Positions 1 through 11,500 of a stretch of 64,000 bases of DNA are shown here, one piece after another; within the stretch, counting starts at the first letter, position 1; each line of letters opens with the position of its first letter. The stretch is from Aldrovandia affinis (lineage: Eukaryota > Chordata > Actinopteri > Notacanthiformes > Halosauridae). The notes below the pieces were generated by a model. It made no database searches, was not told the DNA's origin, and saw only the letters and a list, made by a program, of their open reading frames with translations. The DNA is taken from positions 5,536,674-5,600,673 of the forward strand of contig JAINUG010000026.1 in assembly GCA_029706075.1 (NCBI GenBank), in the 5' to 3' direction. A program made the position numbers and the translations under genes.

Positions 1-129
1 AGATGGTGATGTCACGCAGCAGCCTCAGCACCGTTTCCCTCATGTTGTCGAAAGCCTGGCGGGACACACCCTCCGACGTGTCCATAGCAAACGCTAGCTC
101 GGTGGGGTACAGCGGGCACTCCTGAGCGC
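1..129 (-). CDS. col6a3: Second copy of the start of the C1 vWA exon (cut by window edge)
   Basis: The reverse strand reads through without breaks: after an acceptor at 130-131 it gives AQECPLYPTELAFAMDTSEG and then a vWA first helix ending RLLRDITI. This matches the human C1 start (ECPVFPTELAFALDTSEG). The same exon start lies at 3480-3598 in a poorer version with several indels and substitutions. The intron to its right (130-249) also matches 3599-3718. It is probably the true C1 exon on the next contig, or the other haplotype, rather than a second gene. Confidence 0.85.
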
Positions 130-249
130 CTGAAAATAGAAAATCTTACTTACTATTGTCTTTTTTTCCCGTTAAACCAATAATTATAGTTGGTGTGCTG
201 CTACTGGTACAGTTAAATGGCACAATTTTGAACCAGCACCATTTACTCA

Positions 250-349
250 NNNNNNNNNNNNNNNNNNNNNNNNNNNNNNNNNNNNNNNNNNNNNNNNNNN
301 NNNNNNNNNNNNNNNNNNNNNNNNNNNNNNNNNNNNNNNNNNNNNNNNN
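250..349. other. Scaffold gap, exactly 100 N
   Basis: A run of exactly 100 N is the usual placeholder for a gap of unknown size. Its left flank, inside an intron, stops at the point matching position 3718. Its right flank (350 onward) is unrelated. The two contig ends therefore overlap in content and were not merged. Confidence 0.97.
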
Positions 350-618
350 CATTATGAGATGGCCGCAACAAAATGCAGATTCAAAATAGTGCTATGGCTG
401 GAGTTCGGCACAAACATGAAACATTTATTTTACAATTGAGCATCACACTTGCACATTTTACGGCGCTGCAGCAGCAATCTCAACAAACACGATTGTACAC
501 CTAAAGTGGTAGACCATATTTGAACTTTTTTAAGAGCAATGGTTCCAATCAATAGCCAAAGAGTTCACAAACAGCAGGAAACAGGAAGTGGTTGTTGCAC
601 GCCCAGAGGAGAACTCAC
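350..618 (-). other. Possible 3' end of the transcript, or intron after FN3
   Basis: Reading leftward past the FN3 exon, the open frame continues for about 30 codons and ends at a TAA (530-532). A minus-strand AATAAA lies at 423-428, with T- and G-rich sequence after it. This could be a short last-exon tail and 3' UTR. Alternatively, the GTGAGT-like site at 613-618 is a donor and this is intron. No Kunitz-like cysteine pattern is visible. Sequence quality here is poor. Confidence 0.35.
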
Positions 619-861
619 TGGTGCTGACGATGCCCTTGTCACATGTGCACAGGCTTGCCCTGTGCGGCCACCACCACGTGATACTTCTGCGCGCTCTCCA
701 ACCTCCAGAAGGATCTGTGCCTGTCACGTTCTTTCTGAGGCAGGAGTGGTCCTGCAGCCGGGTCACAGTCACCTCGTAGTGGCCCACTCCTTGGTGTCTG
801 GACTCTGACCACAGACTGTTGGAGGTGACATTTGCAATGTGCAGTTCCTCTGTCTCTGGTT
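619..861 (-). CDS. col6a3: C4 domain: fibronectin type III exon, with indels
   Basis: After an acceptor at 862-863 the reverse strand gives [12 protein letters not shown], then in other frames [14 protein letters not shown] and [13 protein letters not shown]. These are the typical strands of an FN3 fold, and this is the position of the C4 domain of human COL6A3. The reading frame changes at least twice within the exon, as in the other exons of this contig end, so I read the breaks as sequence error. The 3' boundary is uncertain: a GTGAGT site at 613-618 may be a donor, or the exon may run on to the TAA at 530. Confidence 0.7.
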
Positions 862-3800
862 CTAGAAGAAAAAATAGAGGACACCAAGCCCAAACCGCAA
901 AGTCAAAGATGGTGATTCCTGCAGAAAGACATTCCAGACACTCTGGGAGACACGCCCGGACAGCACAGAGGTGTGTTACCTTTACTCTTCGGAGGATGCA
1001 CAGCCTGGTTCACCTGGTGTACTTCCTGCATGCAGAAGAAGATTTCAGATTCACAACAAACTAGGAACCAAAGGGAACAAATTACACTGATAATCTGACA
1101 AAAAATGTAGAAGTAGAACTGCAGTTGGTTTCCTTAGAATACTCACTCCTGTTTTGGGAGTGTTTGAAGGGGAATTTCAGAGACTTGGTCACTCTGGTAC
1201 CGTGCTTGATTCAAGAACCCGGAGACATGTAAAAGGAGTTCTCCACTGTCACGGGAGAGAAACACCACGAGGGTGAGGACAAAGTAATGTAACAGAGTTA
1301 AAAGTAATGTGAGGAACAAACTATTTGGCTTTGACTATTTGATGAAGTTTTAACTTCTCAAGCTGTGTAAGCACCTAAACCCAACAATGCTATATCAAAA
1401 TAATGTTATACTGATCCATTTATTTATAGTAATTACTTTTAACCAAATTCAGTTAATTTAATGTAATTGAATCCAGGCCAAACTCAATCAAATTCCAGCA
1501 GCACACTCAATACTCACTGCTGATGTATTTGGGAAGCCCAGGAGCCAGCGCTGGGATGTATGCAGTGTAGAACTGCTCGGCTGCCATCGATCCTCTTGAA
1601 GAAGGCGTTGGCCAGACTCGCTGGCCATGCGGAGCCAATGTGCGGCGTCAGTGACCCCATGTCGCCCACACCCAGGATAACCAGGAAGTAGCCCTTGCAT
1701 GGCCTCGGTAGCAATCACCGGATGAGCCTCTCTCGTCCTGCTCCCAGACGGGGTTCCCGTCACCATCAGCTACGATCACCTTCAGGTCGCCGGGGAGTGC
1801 AGGGCCTTCTCAGGCGTGCTCAATGGTGTACTCAATGGCATCGTAGGCGCTCAGAGAGCCCTCCAGCTGCGCCATCTTGTCCTGCAGGGGAAGTTATTGA
1901 TGTCCTCCTGGAGTGGTGGTCAGGTCAGGCAATGTCCACCCGCACTGGGACGCCACTGCCATTGTTGCGAATTGTGAGGGGGCGTGCTGATCACTGCCAC
2001 GCGGCGTGGTGGACCGAGGTCTGGGTCGGAGGTGATCTGCAGCTGGTCGATGATGTGGGAGATGTATCGCTTCATCTCCAAGATCGAGGGCCACTTGTTG
2101 AGAGCTGTCCATCACAAAGGCGACGCCGATGTCCACGCCGTGGTGAAGGACCGCTGTTCTCTGTTGATTGAGGGGATGTAGTCACAAACCTGGTTAGCGC
2201 ACAGAAGTCTGAAACGAAAATTTTTAACAAATTATATATTTAACAAATTGGAGACAACATGACTGAGAATAGTGATGGGTTTTAGCCTCTACAGTTCATA
2301 ATATGGTGAAAATGAACATACAATGTTTGAGAAGACAAAGATGTTTTAGCTATAGTTCATATAGTACAATAATAATATAATATAATATACACCATTTACA
2401 GACGCTTTATCCAAAGCGACTTACAGTAGTGAATGCATACATTTTCAGTATATGTGGGCCCAGTGGGTGAACGACAATACAAATACAAATTAAAATGGCC
2501 CTTACCCAGACAGACATGGCAGTTCATGACCTTGTCGATGACTGAGTTGTACTGTGAGCTGCCAGGAGCGGGCAGCACAATGACTGAGCCAGCGCAGTGT
2601 TGTTCACCTGACGCACAGAAGACAAATGCTGTGAACAAACTGCTTCTGACATGAAGTCAATGACTTACATTTCTGTTTGTACATGAATCAGTCAAGATAA
2701 AAGCTTGAATCTTGAGAACGATTATTTCACAGCCATCTGCACTTAGTTCATTCCATGCTAAATATAAACGGACCGACAGGCGGAGTGTCGAAAGCAGCAG
2801 CGTGGCGCCATCCACGGCGCCCCTAGCTTCACTTATTAGGCTCATAACCATACACACACTAGTGAACATGACCAGGTTGACACTCTCATGTGAGATAACA
2901 AGGATGTATTTTGCTAATAAAACAACGTCTTCTGATTAATCATGATCTTGTGTAGGTGAGGCTCCAATTGGGAGGCGGTGATTGCCAACTCAACTGACAT
3001 ACATCATAACGCTGGCTAAAACTCAGTAGATCCAATCAGATTGCTGAATCTAAGCTCGCAAACTGTAACTTCCCTTTCCAGATGCGCTGGGAGAGACTGT
3101 CATGTGTTGAGACAACGGGCGCCCTACCTGCAGAGCCTGGGTGAGCGGTCATCGCGGTTGGTGAGGAAGACAGAGGCGATCCGGCGTCATAGAGGCGGAG
3201 GGCGCGGCGCTGAGGCCGGCGAGGTCTTGATGGGGCGTTGACGAAGAAAGACGGCCACCTTGCGCATCAGGCGCAGCCACACGGCAAAAGTGTTCTGGGC
3301 CACGAAGTTCATGGCGTTTCCAGGCTGCTGCGGCTTGCGGTTCTGCAGCGCCTGCAGGCCTCAATGCGCTGCAGCAGCCTCTTCTTCTTCAGCGTCAACA
3401 GCGGATCTCCGTGGTAACCTCTCCTGGTTGTACATGGTGAGGGCCACACGCTCCCCCGTGGGCAGTTGCTCTCGGAGATGGTGATGTCACGCAGCAGCCT
3501 CAGCACGCTTTCCTATGTTGTCGGCCAGCCTGGCGGACACACCCTCCGGCGTGTCCATAGCAAGCTAGCTCGGTAGGTACAGCGGGCACTCCTGGCGCCT
3601 GAAAATAGAAAATCTTACTTACTATTGTCTTTTTTTCCCCGTTAAACCAATAATTATAGTTGGTGTGCTACTGGTACAAAGTTAAATGGCACAATTTTGA
3701 ACCAGCACCATTTACTCAAACTTCTGTATTTCCATTCACCCATTTTGCAAATGTAGCTGTATGTGTTGGTGGTACTTAAAATGTAAACTGTGTAAGAGTC

Positions 3801-5427
3801 ACCCTGCAAGTGTCTGTCAACCAAATTAATGTAATAATATCCTTGAAACTGACTTACCATAGCAGCAAGCTAAAAGTAAAAAAAAAAAGATTGTATTACA
3901 ATAGGCAGTAAGACATACAGTAGATGAATATGTAAATATTATAAATATGTACTATTATATCACTATATTGTATATTTGCAAAGAGAAATTAATTTAATTC
4001 AGATTAGTTTTAGCCTTACTAGTAAGTAAGACATGTGCTGCTCTAATTATAAGACAAAATGTGATAATGCATGTGTTAAAAACTGGCCTGGTTTCATTAA
4101 CATTTTCTCTCCACTTTGATTTGATAATTGATATTTATAAGATTTTTTAGCAATGGAAAAAATCAATCAATTTTGGTCATCCCTGAACTCGGAATACTTG
4201 TCATTTTAATAATGTTTGAGTCTAAATAAAGGACAAATGGTTGATTGAATCCAGGCCTATGTGTTTTTTTCAGTATCTCTAGCATAATTCATGTTAAGTA
4301 AGCATGATACACATGGTATAATAAATGGTGTTTATTATACCATGTGTATCACACTTACTTAACATATGAACAGTATCCTACAGTATGCAATACCATGTTA
4401 TGTAATAAACTGTGTTCTATGATAAAAACACAATATTTAGTAAACACCATATTCTATCATTTCAAAGTACATTAATATATATACACTGTACTATAGTATT
4501 GTAATCCAGTAAGGACAATATTTTATAATAAACAATCATATAAAATATGAAATTATTTACTAAAATAAGCACCATATTCTATAATAAATTGATTATTCTA
4601 CAGTAAGGACAATATTCAATAATAAAAAGAATATTCTATAGTAAGCACCATATTCTATAATCAATACTCACGGCAGTTATCTCTGATCTTCTTCACCAAA
4701 TCGCATTGCTGAAAACAGAATCAAATTATTATTTTTGAATGAAAATGATCCTTTTTTTCCCCATCACATGTGTACATTTGTTTGAAATCTATGAAGAAGT
4801 GTAAATAAGTTCCATACCGCCATGCCGGCTCTTTTCGGTCCTTTTAGGCCCTGCATAAACACCAAAAACATCTGCGTTAAGCGGCTGAACACAGAGGAAG
4901 CGCAACTGTAGACCCCCCAAACATAACAATAACAAGGTTTGCAGTCAAAGAGAACCAGGCCTTTGCCTGAGGCTGATTTGATAGAATGCATGCATTACAC
5001 TTGTTGTTCACTAATGTTATATACGCTCTGAAATGCTGTTTCGAGATGCAAATAATAAAGTCCTGGAATCAACATTTGTCCTCACAAATAAATTATCGTC
5101 TGTTTTCAATACGAACACATTTTCATTCAATTTTGGTGATTTCATTGTTTGAAAAAGCCAAAGCCAAATGTTGATATATCAGGCTAAAGAATGAAAGACA
5201 ATACAAAATAACTGTGAGGGGCAGCAGAGCTACAAGTGCATCAGAAAGTCTTGTTAAAAGGTGTTGCCTAGTTGTTCATTCCCCCAGGTGAACCTCTCAC
5301 ACAAGGCCTACACCATGAAGTGTGAGTCTGTCAGTTAGTTTTAATAGTCTGTGCTCAGAGATTCTCTGCTGTCCTTTCTTGGAGCTACATGAATGGCTGT
5401 GCAAAAAGGGTAATATTGCACCCAGTG

Positions 5428-5481
<54 letters not shown>

Positions 5482-5496
5482 ACATGCACATGCTGT

Positions 5497-5527
<31 letters not shown>

Positions 5528-8500
5528 TTTAAAAATAACCACTAATGAAATGTAGTCCTTACATAAGGTCCAGGGTATCCAATGTCTCCTTTCTGACCAG
5601 AAACACCAGCAGCACCAGAAACGCCCTGCAAAAGAATTTCACAAAAAAAAGTTGACACTGGTGTATTCACATCAGGAGTAGATAGGGACCTTTTTCCACT
5701 TCATAATAATAAACAACTTGGTTCCTGTACTACATTGATTGTCTACTGAAAAACAGTGTTATTACTGGGGATGATAAAGCTCTGTCTGTCTGTCTATCTA
5801 TCTATCTAGTGTGGCTCTAGATTTTCTAGTTGCACAACTTACTCTAATTTGATTTTAAATTGTGGTCATTTTCATAAGAAAATATGAATGTATTCTTCTT
5901 CTGTCACCAAGTTATTTTGTTAACAGTATTGCCAGAAAGGAAGACTGATGTTCTTTGTACACTTTGGGCCAAACTCACCCTCTGTCCATGATTTCCTCTG
6001 GGACCTGGGCCACCATTTGGCCCTGAGTCACCTGCTCCGCCCTGCAAGGAAACAGCAGAGAAAGAAAGAGAGTGATCAGCTGGTCTGCATGTGGCAGATC
6101 CAACGGTGGCAGCGGCAGTCATATGTGGGTCAGAACCAGGTGTGGAGAGAGCAACAGCAGGGCTGCGCTGAGCTCAGCTAAAGCTGCTGGCCCGCGGAAC
6201 TTTTACTGGGTTTGAAGAGACAGCGTCCCTCAGCCACGGCCAGGTATCATACCACAGCCCAATACGGCGAGACGTTACCTACCTTAGGTCCAGGGAACCC
6301 TGGGAATCCATCGTCACCCTGAAAAATATTTTTAAAAATATGTTTCCATAAACGCCAGCATCACAATGTTGACTCATCTCCAAGAGAATCGACTACACAG
6401 TATGCAATAATCCATTAACATTTACTCTACGTTGACTGAGTAACAATATTAATATCTCTTTGACCTATGGGACATGCACATTATGCTTATTAATTCACAT
6501 AATTCTATTGTTATTGAGAGTGTGAAAACGATTTTTACTCTTCTTCCTTTGGGTCCAGGGATTCCAAAGCCGTCTCTACCATCTTCGCCCTGTAAGCAAA
6601 AGGTACACACTATTTTCACCACCTATTTTCACCGTCTCATTTGGACAATGTCTCATTTGAGCCTGTAGAAAAGAAAGTATACTTTTTCTGTGATGAAAAT
6701 AATCCAGCTACAGATGGTCTTTTCTGCTTTCCTTTGATATTGCATCCAGATTACAAGCATGTGTATGAAACCCTAGCGCTGTATAAATGTGACTCCGGGC
6801 CGCAGTGTAGTATAATGGTTAGGGAACAGGGCTTGTAACTGCTGCTTGGGGTTCTCAAACACTCACAGGCTCTCCACGGGGTCCCAAGGGTCCAACCACA
6901 CCCTTTATACCAGTTTCTCCCGGTTCACCCTGTAAGAGAGGTCAGGAGGCAACAATTTATCTCCTGTCACATACTGCAATCAGCTGTAATAACCTCTAAG
7001 TGCTGATACATTAAAGTGGCCTGGAATCAATTACCATTTTGTCCTTTTGTTTTTGGAAAAAAAAAGTTACATTTGTATTCAAAGTAAAAATTTTGATTTA
7101 ATCCAGGCCAGTGTTTTCTTCAAAGCTTGTCATTCATTAGAGTAAGTGTAACATCCCAACCCTATACATTACATACACATACATTGCTCCAATGAAATAG
7201 TAATAATATCCTTGTATTCCCAGTGATTAGAAAACATTCATGAGTAGGTCTGTGCCGAAAATATGAAAAAGTAGTGGTGTACTGTGCAAACTTTTAGGCC
7301 CAAAATAAGAGCACAAGCCAAATCTGTTGGAACCCTAGAGGGTAAAATATTTTTCAAAATTGCACAATTTAATTTGCGAAAAATTGTGAAAGATTGAATG
7401 TAATTATGTTGTATATACATTTGAAAGGGAGGGAATTGTGATTCTGTTTGCAGTTAAGTGTGGGTTACAATGTTCACAATGATTATTATATGTTTGGTGG
7501 AAATATTTTCCCACCATATGTGGTAATATTGGACTATGTATTATGAGTGTGATCTACAATTTTCCATATTTTTCCATACACATACTTTTCATTATCAAAC
7601 ATTGTGGCTGCAGACGGTTTTGTATTATATGAATAGTAAATTGGAAGGTATGGCTATTTAGTACTTGCTCTTCCCATCGCTTGTATTATGTATATGTTGC
7701 GCAGTCTTATAATGCTGCACATTAAATTACCATCCAGAAACAATAAGGACTCACTGAACTGAACAGCCATTCCCACCATTGCATTTAGCATATTTTACAT
7801 ACCTACCAACAGGGCACACAACGTTTTATTTACATGATGACATATTTTTTAATGTCCCCTTTTTAATAATAATGAGAGAGTAAAAAGGGTGGAGCTACAC
7901 TGTGCTGTCAATCATCACATTTGTATAAACCAATGGAAAGTCTGAATTCTGATGTTACACAAACAAACACTGATCAGTTCAAGTCTGAGTCAATGACAAT
8001 GATAGGTTTTTTGTAGTTCACACAATACAAGGTCAAGCTTTGCGTTTCATTTTGCAGCCACTGGTCACATGTCAATATAGTCTGTACCTGACTCTTGCAT
8101 CTGCTGCCTGAAAAAACGTCCTAAGGAATGAATCTTCAGCACAGTTCATGAAGAGAAATATAAGCCAATCTTTCAGGCTTGTAGTCTTGCAGAAGAGGCA
8201 GAATGGTAGTGAGACCAGGACTTAGGCCAGGGGTAATTGAGCTGAAACATGTACTCTCTCAGGGAAAACTCCGGAATTGACTGAGATTCAACTCTGTATA
8301 GTTACGTCTGCAAACAGGATCTTGGTGCTGACAGGTGCTTTCACACCAGGTTCGATTCAAAGGCAAGTGTGGTTCGGTTCATTTGGAGCAGTGGTTCTTC
8401 AATCCTGATTCTGGAGAGCCGCAGGGTATGCTGGTTTTCATGTTACTCAGCACTTAATTGATGAATTAAAGTGGTTGATTACATAATTGGCTCAACACAC

Positions 8501-11500
8501 TTGGTTCCTTGTGTCTAAATTAGTTGCTGATTTTAAGGTGAAAACAAAAACCAGCATCCCCTGTGTCTCTCCAGGACCGGGATTGAGTACCACTGATCTA
8601 GAGCAATGTGCTAAACCCCTGACAATGACATAGTTGCATCAGGATACAAATTAAAACAATCAAACAGAGATCAAGTAAGGATGTGGCCTCAGACCGTTTG
8701 TAGGTGATTTCGGGTCACTGGAATCTTGTTCAGTGGTATTCAGAATCAAACTGCTCAGAAAAGGCATCAAACTGTGGAGGTGATGTTTGAGGAAGGGACC
8801 ATCCAGATTTTGTGCATGAACTGTTTCCAAAAGGATGGTGTCTTCCATAAAAACTATGCAGAATTCTTCATTATTTCCTATTTCTAGTGTCATACCAAGT
8901 AATGTAAACTGTTACTAAAATAGAATGAGTGAATGGGGAGGAGGAGTAGTTTATGTGAGACTTGCATGCCTTATCGGTATTCTTTTGTAAACATGGCAGT
9001 ATTAAAATCCCATTAGGTCACCCTGAACAGCTGGCAAAAAACAACATTGTAAAGAGGTAAGCACTTCTATCGTACTTGAAGCTGTCGCACAAACAGCTGT
9101 GGCTCTGCTCTGCAAAATTGTATGCTCTTTAGCTAGAAAGTAAGGGTAAAGACCAGTGTTGGTCAGCCAAAAACAATGCTGTGTACATGCCTGGTTAACA
9201 GGACAGCGAAGGCCAAAGACCTTCAGTGCAGCGGTGCAAGTGAACAGTACCTTGCGGCCGGCAGATCCTCTTCTACCCTTATCTCCAGAAGGCCCTTGAG
9301 ATCCTCCAGCCCCCTGTCAAGAAACAAGCAACATCATCAGCACCACTGGTCTGGTGGCTCCTAGTTGACAGTGATACTTTATAGCCTGCAGTGCATAATA
9401 TATACTGATGCTGTACAACATTGTAAACAGTTTTTTCTGGTAAAGCTCATTTATTTCCTGACCACACACAACATATGTTTACTGTTACTTCTAAAGACAG
9501 GATCATTTATTTTCTCAGCCGCTCATTTCATGCCACACAGTTCAATGAGACATGAACAACAACATCTGTAGCATATAAAAAAAAAAAAAAAATTGTAAAA
9601 AAAATGTAGGCCATGAGAATCAAAAGTTATTAAGATATTAAGCTCTTATTTGTGTGAGAAACGATTACTTGATTGACTGATCGACTTTTGCGGCACACAA
9701 TTCTCAGCTCTCCGTGACAGGTGTCCACTTGACACACCACATTTTCCTCTCTCATCTTTGATGTGGGATGAGAGAACGAACACGAGGGCATGTCTTACCC
9801 TGGGCCCAGAGTTCCCATCCTCCCCTCGGATTCCTGGAGCTCCAATTGGTCCAGCCGGGCCCTGGGGCACACACATACAACTTGTAACCACAGAAGGTTC
9901 TGGGTTTAAATCACAGACAGGACACTGCCACTGTACTCTTGAGCAAGTTACTTAACCTGAACTATTTCATTATATATATTTCTATAAATAGATACCACAA
10001 TTGTACATTATATGGGATTCCCTGGTTCCGTAAATAATAATGACAATATTAATGAATGCATAAATAAAGCAGTGATTGTTTTTCAAAGGAAGCATCATCT
10101 TAATTTGAGTCACGTTCATATGAACATTCATGCTCATTTGACCTCAGTTCTGCCAATTTCAATGTCAAGCGGCAAACTCCCAGCAGAGCTTCACCGGCAT
10201 TGCAGTGGTATCAGTGCCTGAGGTATCACTGTGTTTGTAAAATGTCTAACACACCACGGAGGGAGATGGGGGATTGTGAAATGAAAAACACCTACCCGAG
10301 ACCCTCCTATGCCTGGCTCTCCCTCCACTCCATCGGCTCCAGGCTTTCCAATCGCTCCCTGAAAGAGAGGCGAGAGACGGGGTGGTGTTCACAGGCCTGG
10401 AACGCTTACCGTGTGCCCTGAATGAGTCAAACTAAGCAGATGGATTGCAGACTGGGTCCATGGGCAAGCGGTGCAGTGAGATGGGAACAGGACTTTGGAG
10501 CCCAGAGTTGCGCTGGGTTTGATACTCTGGTGCCCTTGTGCCCTTGAGCGAGGTGCCCTTGAGAGAGGTACTTAACCTGAATTGCGTTGGTAAATGGCCA
10601 GCTGTATAAATGGATAATGTGCAAAGCATGCCGCGGGTAAGAACATCTGCTAAGCAAATCATGTAATGTCTACGGGTATTCACATTAAGAACGCCCGTTA
10701 GCAGAAGAAGAAAAAAGGAATTAGAATGTTTCTACATTACTTTTTCAGATTTTCCTTTTCTTTCAATATGGAACAAACAATATATATATATATATATTGT
10801 CAACATACTGTCAACATCAACATATGTTATACATAGAATGATTTGGCAGGGAATTTACATCTGTGCTGGTGTGAGAATACTGCACAGACATGTATAGGCA
10901 GGAATGACTTCATGTGTTGGCACTGTGGGATTGAGAGGTTTTAATCTGTTTGATCCGTTTGAAACTTACAGCTGGTCCAGGGGGACCCCTCCTCCCATCA
11001 GAACCCTAACCCAAAGGAAGAAGAAGAGAACGTCACATCCATGGTCAAATCCACTGTCACAACTGTCACATCCAGATCAGAACCTGATTGGGAAATGTTC
11101 TCAATCCAATTACACACAAAATATAAAACAAATTAAAATAATAACATTTCAAATGCTATGTCTTAAATTAAAAGGTATCCATTCTGTCAAAAAAGTATAA
11201 TGATGCACATGTTGGAGGGCATTTACCATTGGAATGTAGTGACATTATCACAAGGAGTAGTCAAGAGTTTTTTAAGAGTGCTTCAAGTTGTCTGGCCAAA
11301 ATCTTTCCCTAGGATTCACTGAAATGCTTATAGATGTTTCCCTGAGAACTCAAATTGAATTCTAGATTCAAAGTATGTAGAGTATGTGAAGGGCGGCAGT
11401 GTAGTATAACGGTTAGGGAACTGGGCTCATAACTCAGAGGTCGTGGGTTTCATTTCCAGGTGGGCACTACCGTTGTACCCATGAGATAGGTACTTAACCT

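Larger units (their letters stand above)
3870..4671 (-). other. Intron with hairpin and MITE
   Basis: AT-rich intron of 802 bp holding a MITE-like element (4083-4259), a 75-bp hairpin (4291-4365) and a run of degenerate CATATTCTATAATAA-type repeats (about 4440-4665). Confidence 0.6.
6930..9250 (-). other. Large intron (2.3 kb) in the helix region
   Basis: Holds a small MITE (7017-7111) and a hAT-type MITE (8389-8595). I find no exon or gene in the remainder. Confidence 0.6.

Noticed and set aside
1-3598. True tandem duplication of the C-terminal half of col6a3
   Set aside because: The 100-N gap, identical intron ends and uneven sequence quality favour overlapping contigs.
1518-3598. C1 and C2 as pseudogene domains
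   Set aside because: Amino-acid matches stay close across frame hops, and the cleaner duplicate of C1 is open.
5297-5555. Open frames of alternating Cys/Val or Thr/His
   Set aside because: They are translations of a CA/TG microsatellite.
5904-6181. Plus-strand and shadow frames over helix exons
   Set aside because: The opposite strand carries Gly-X-Y codons with matching splice sites.
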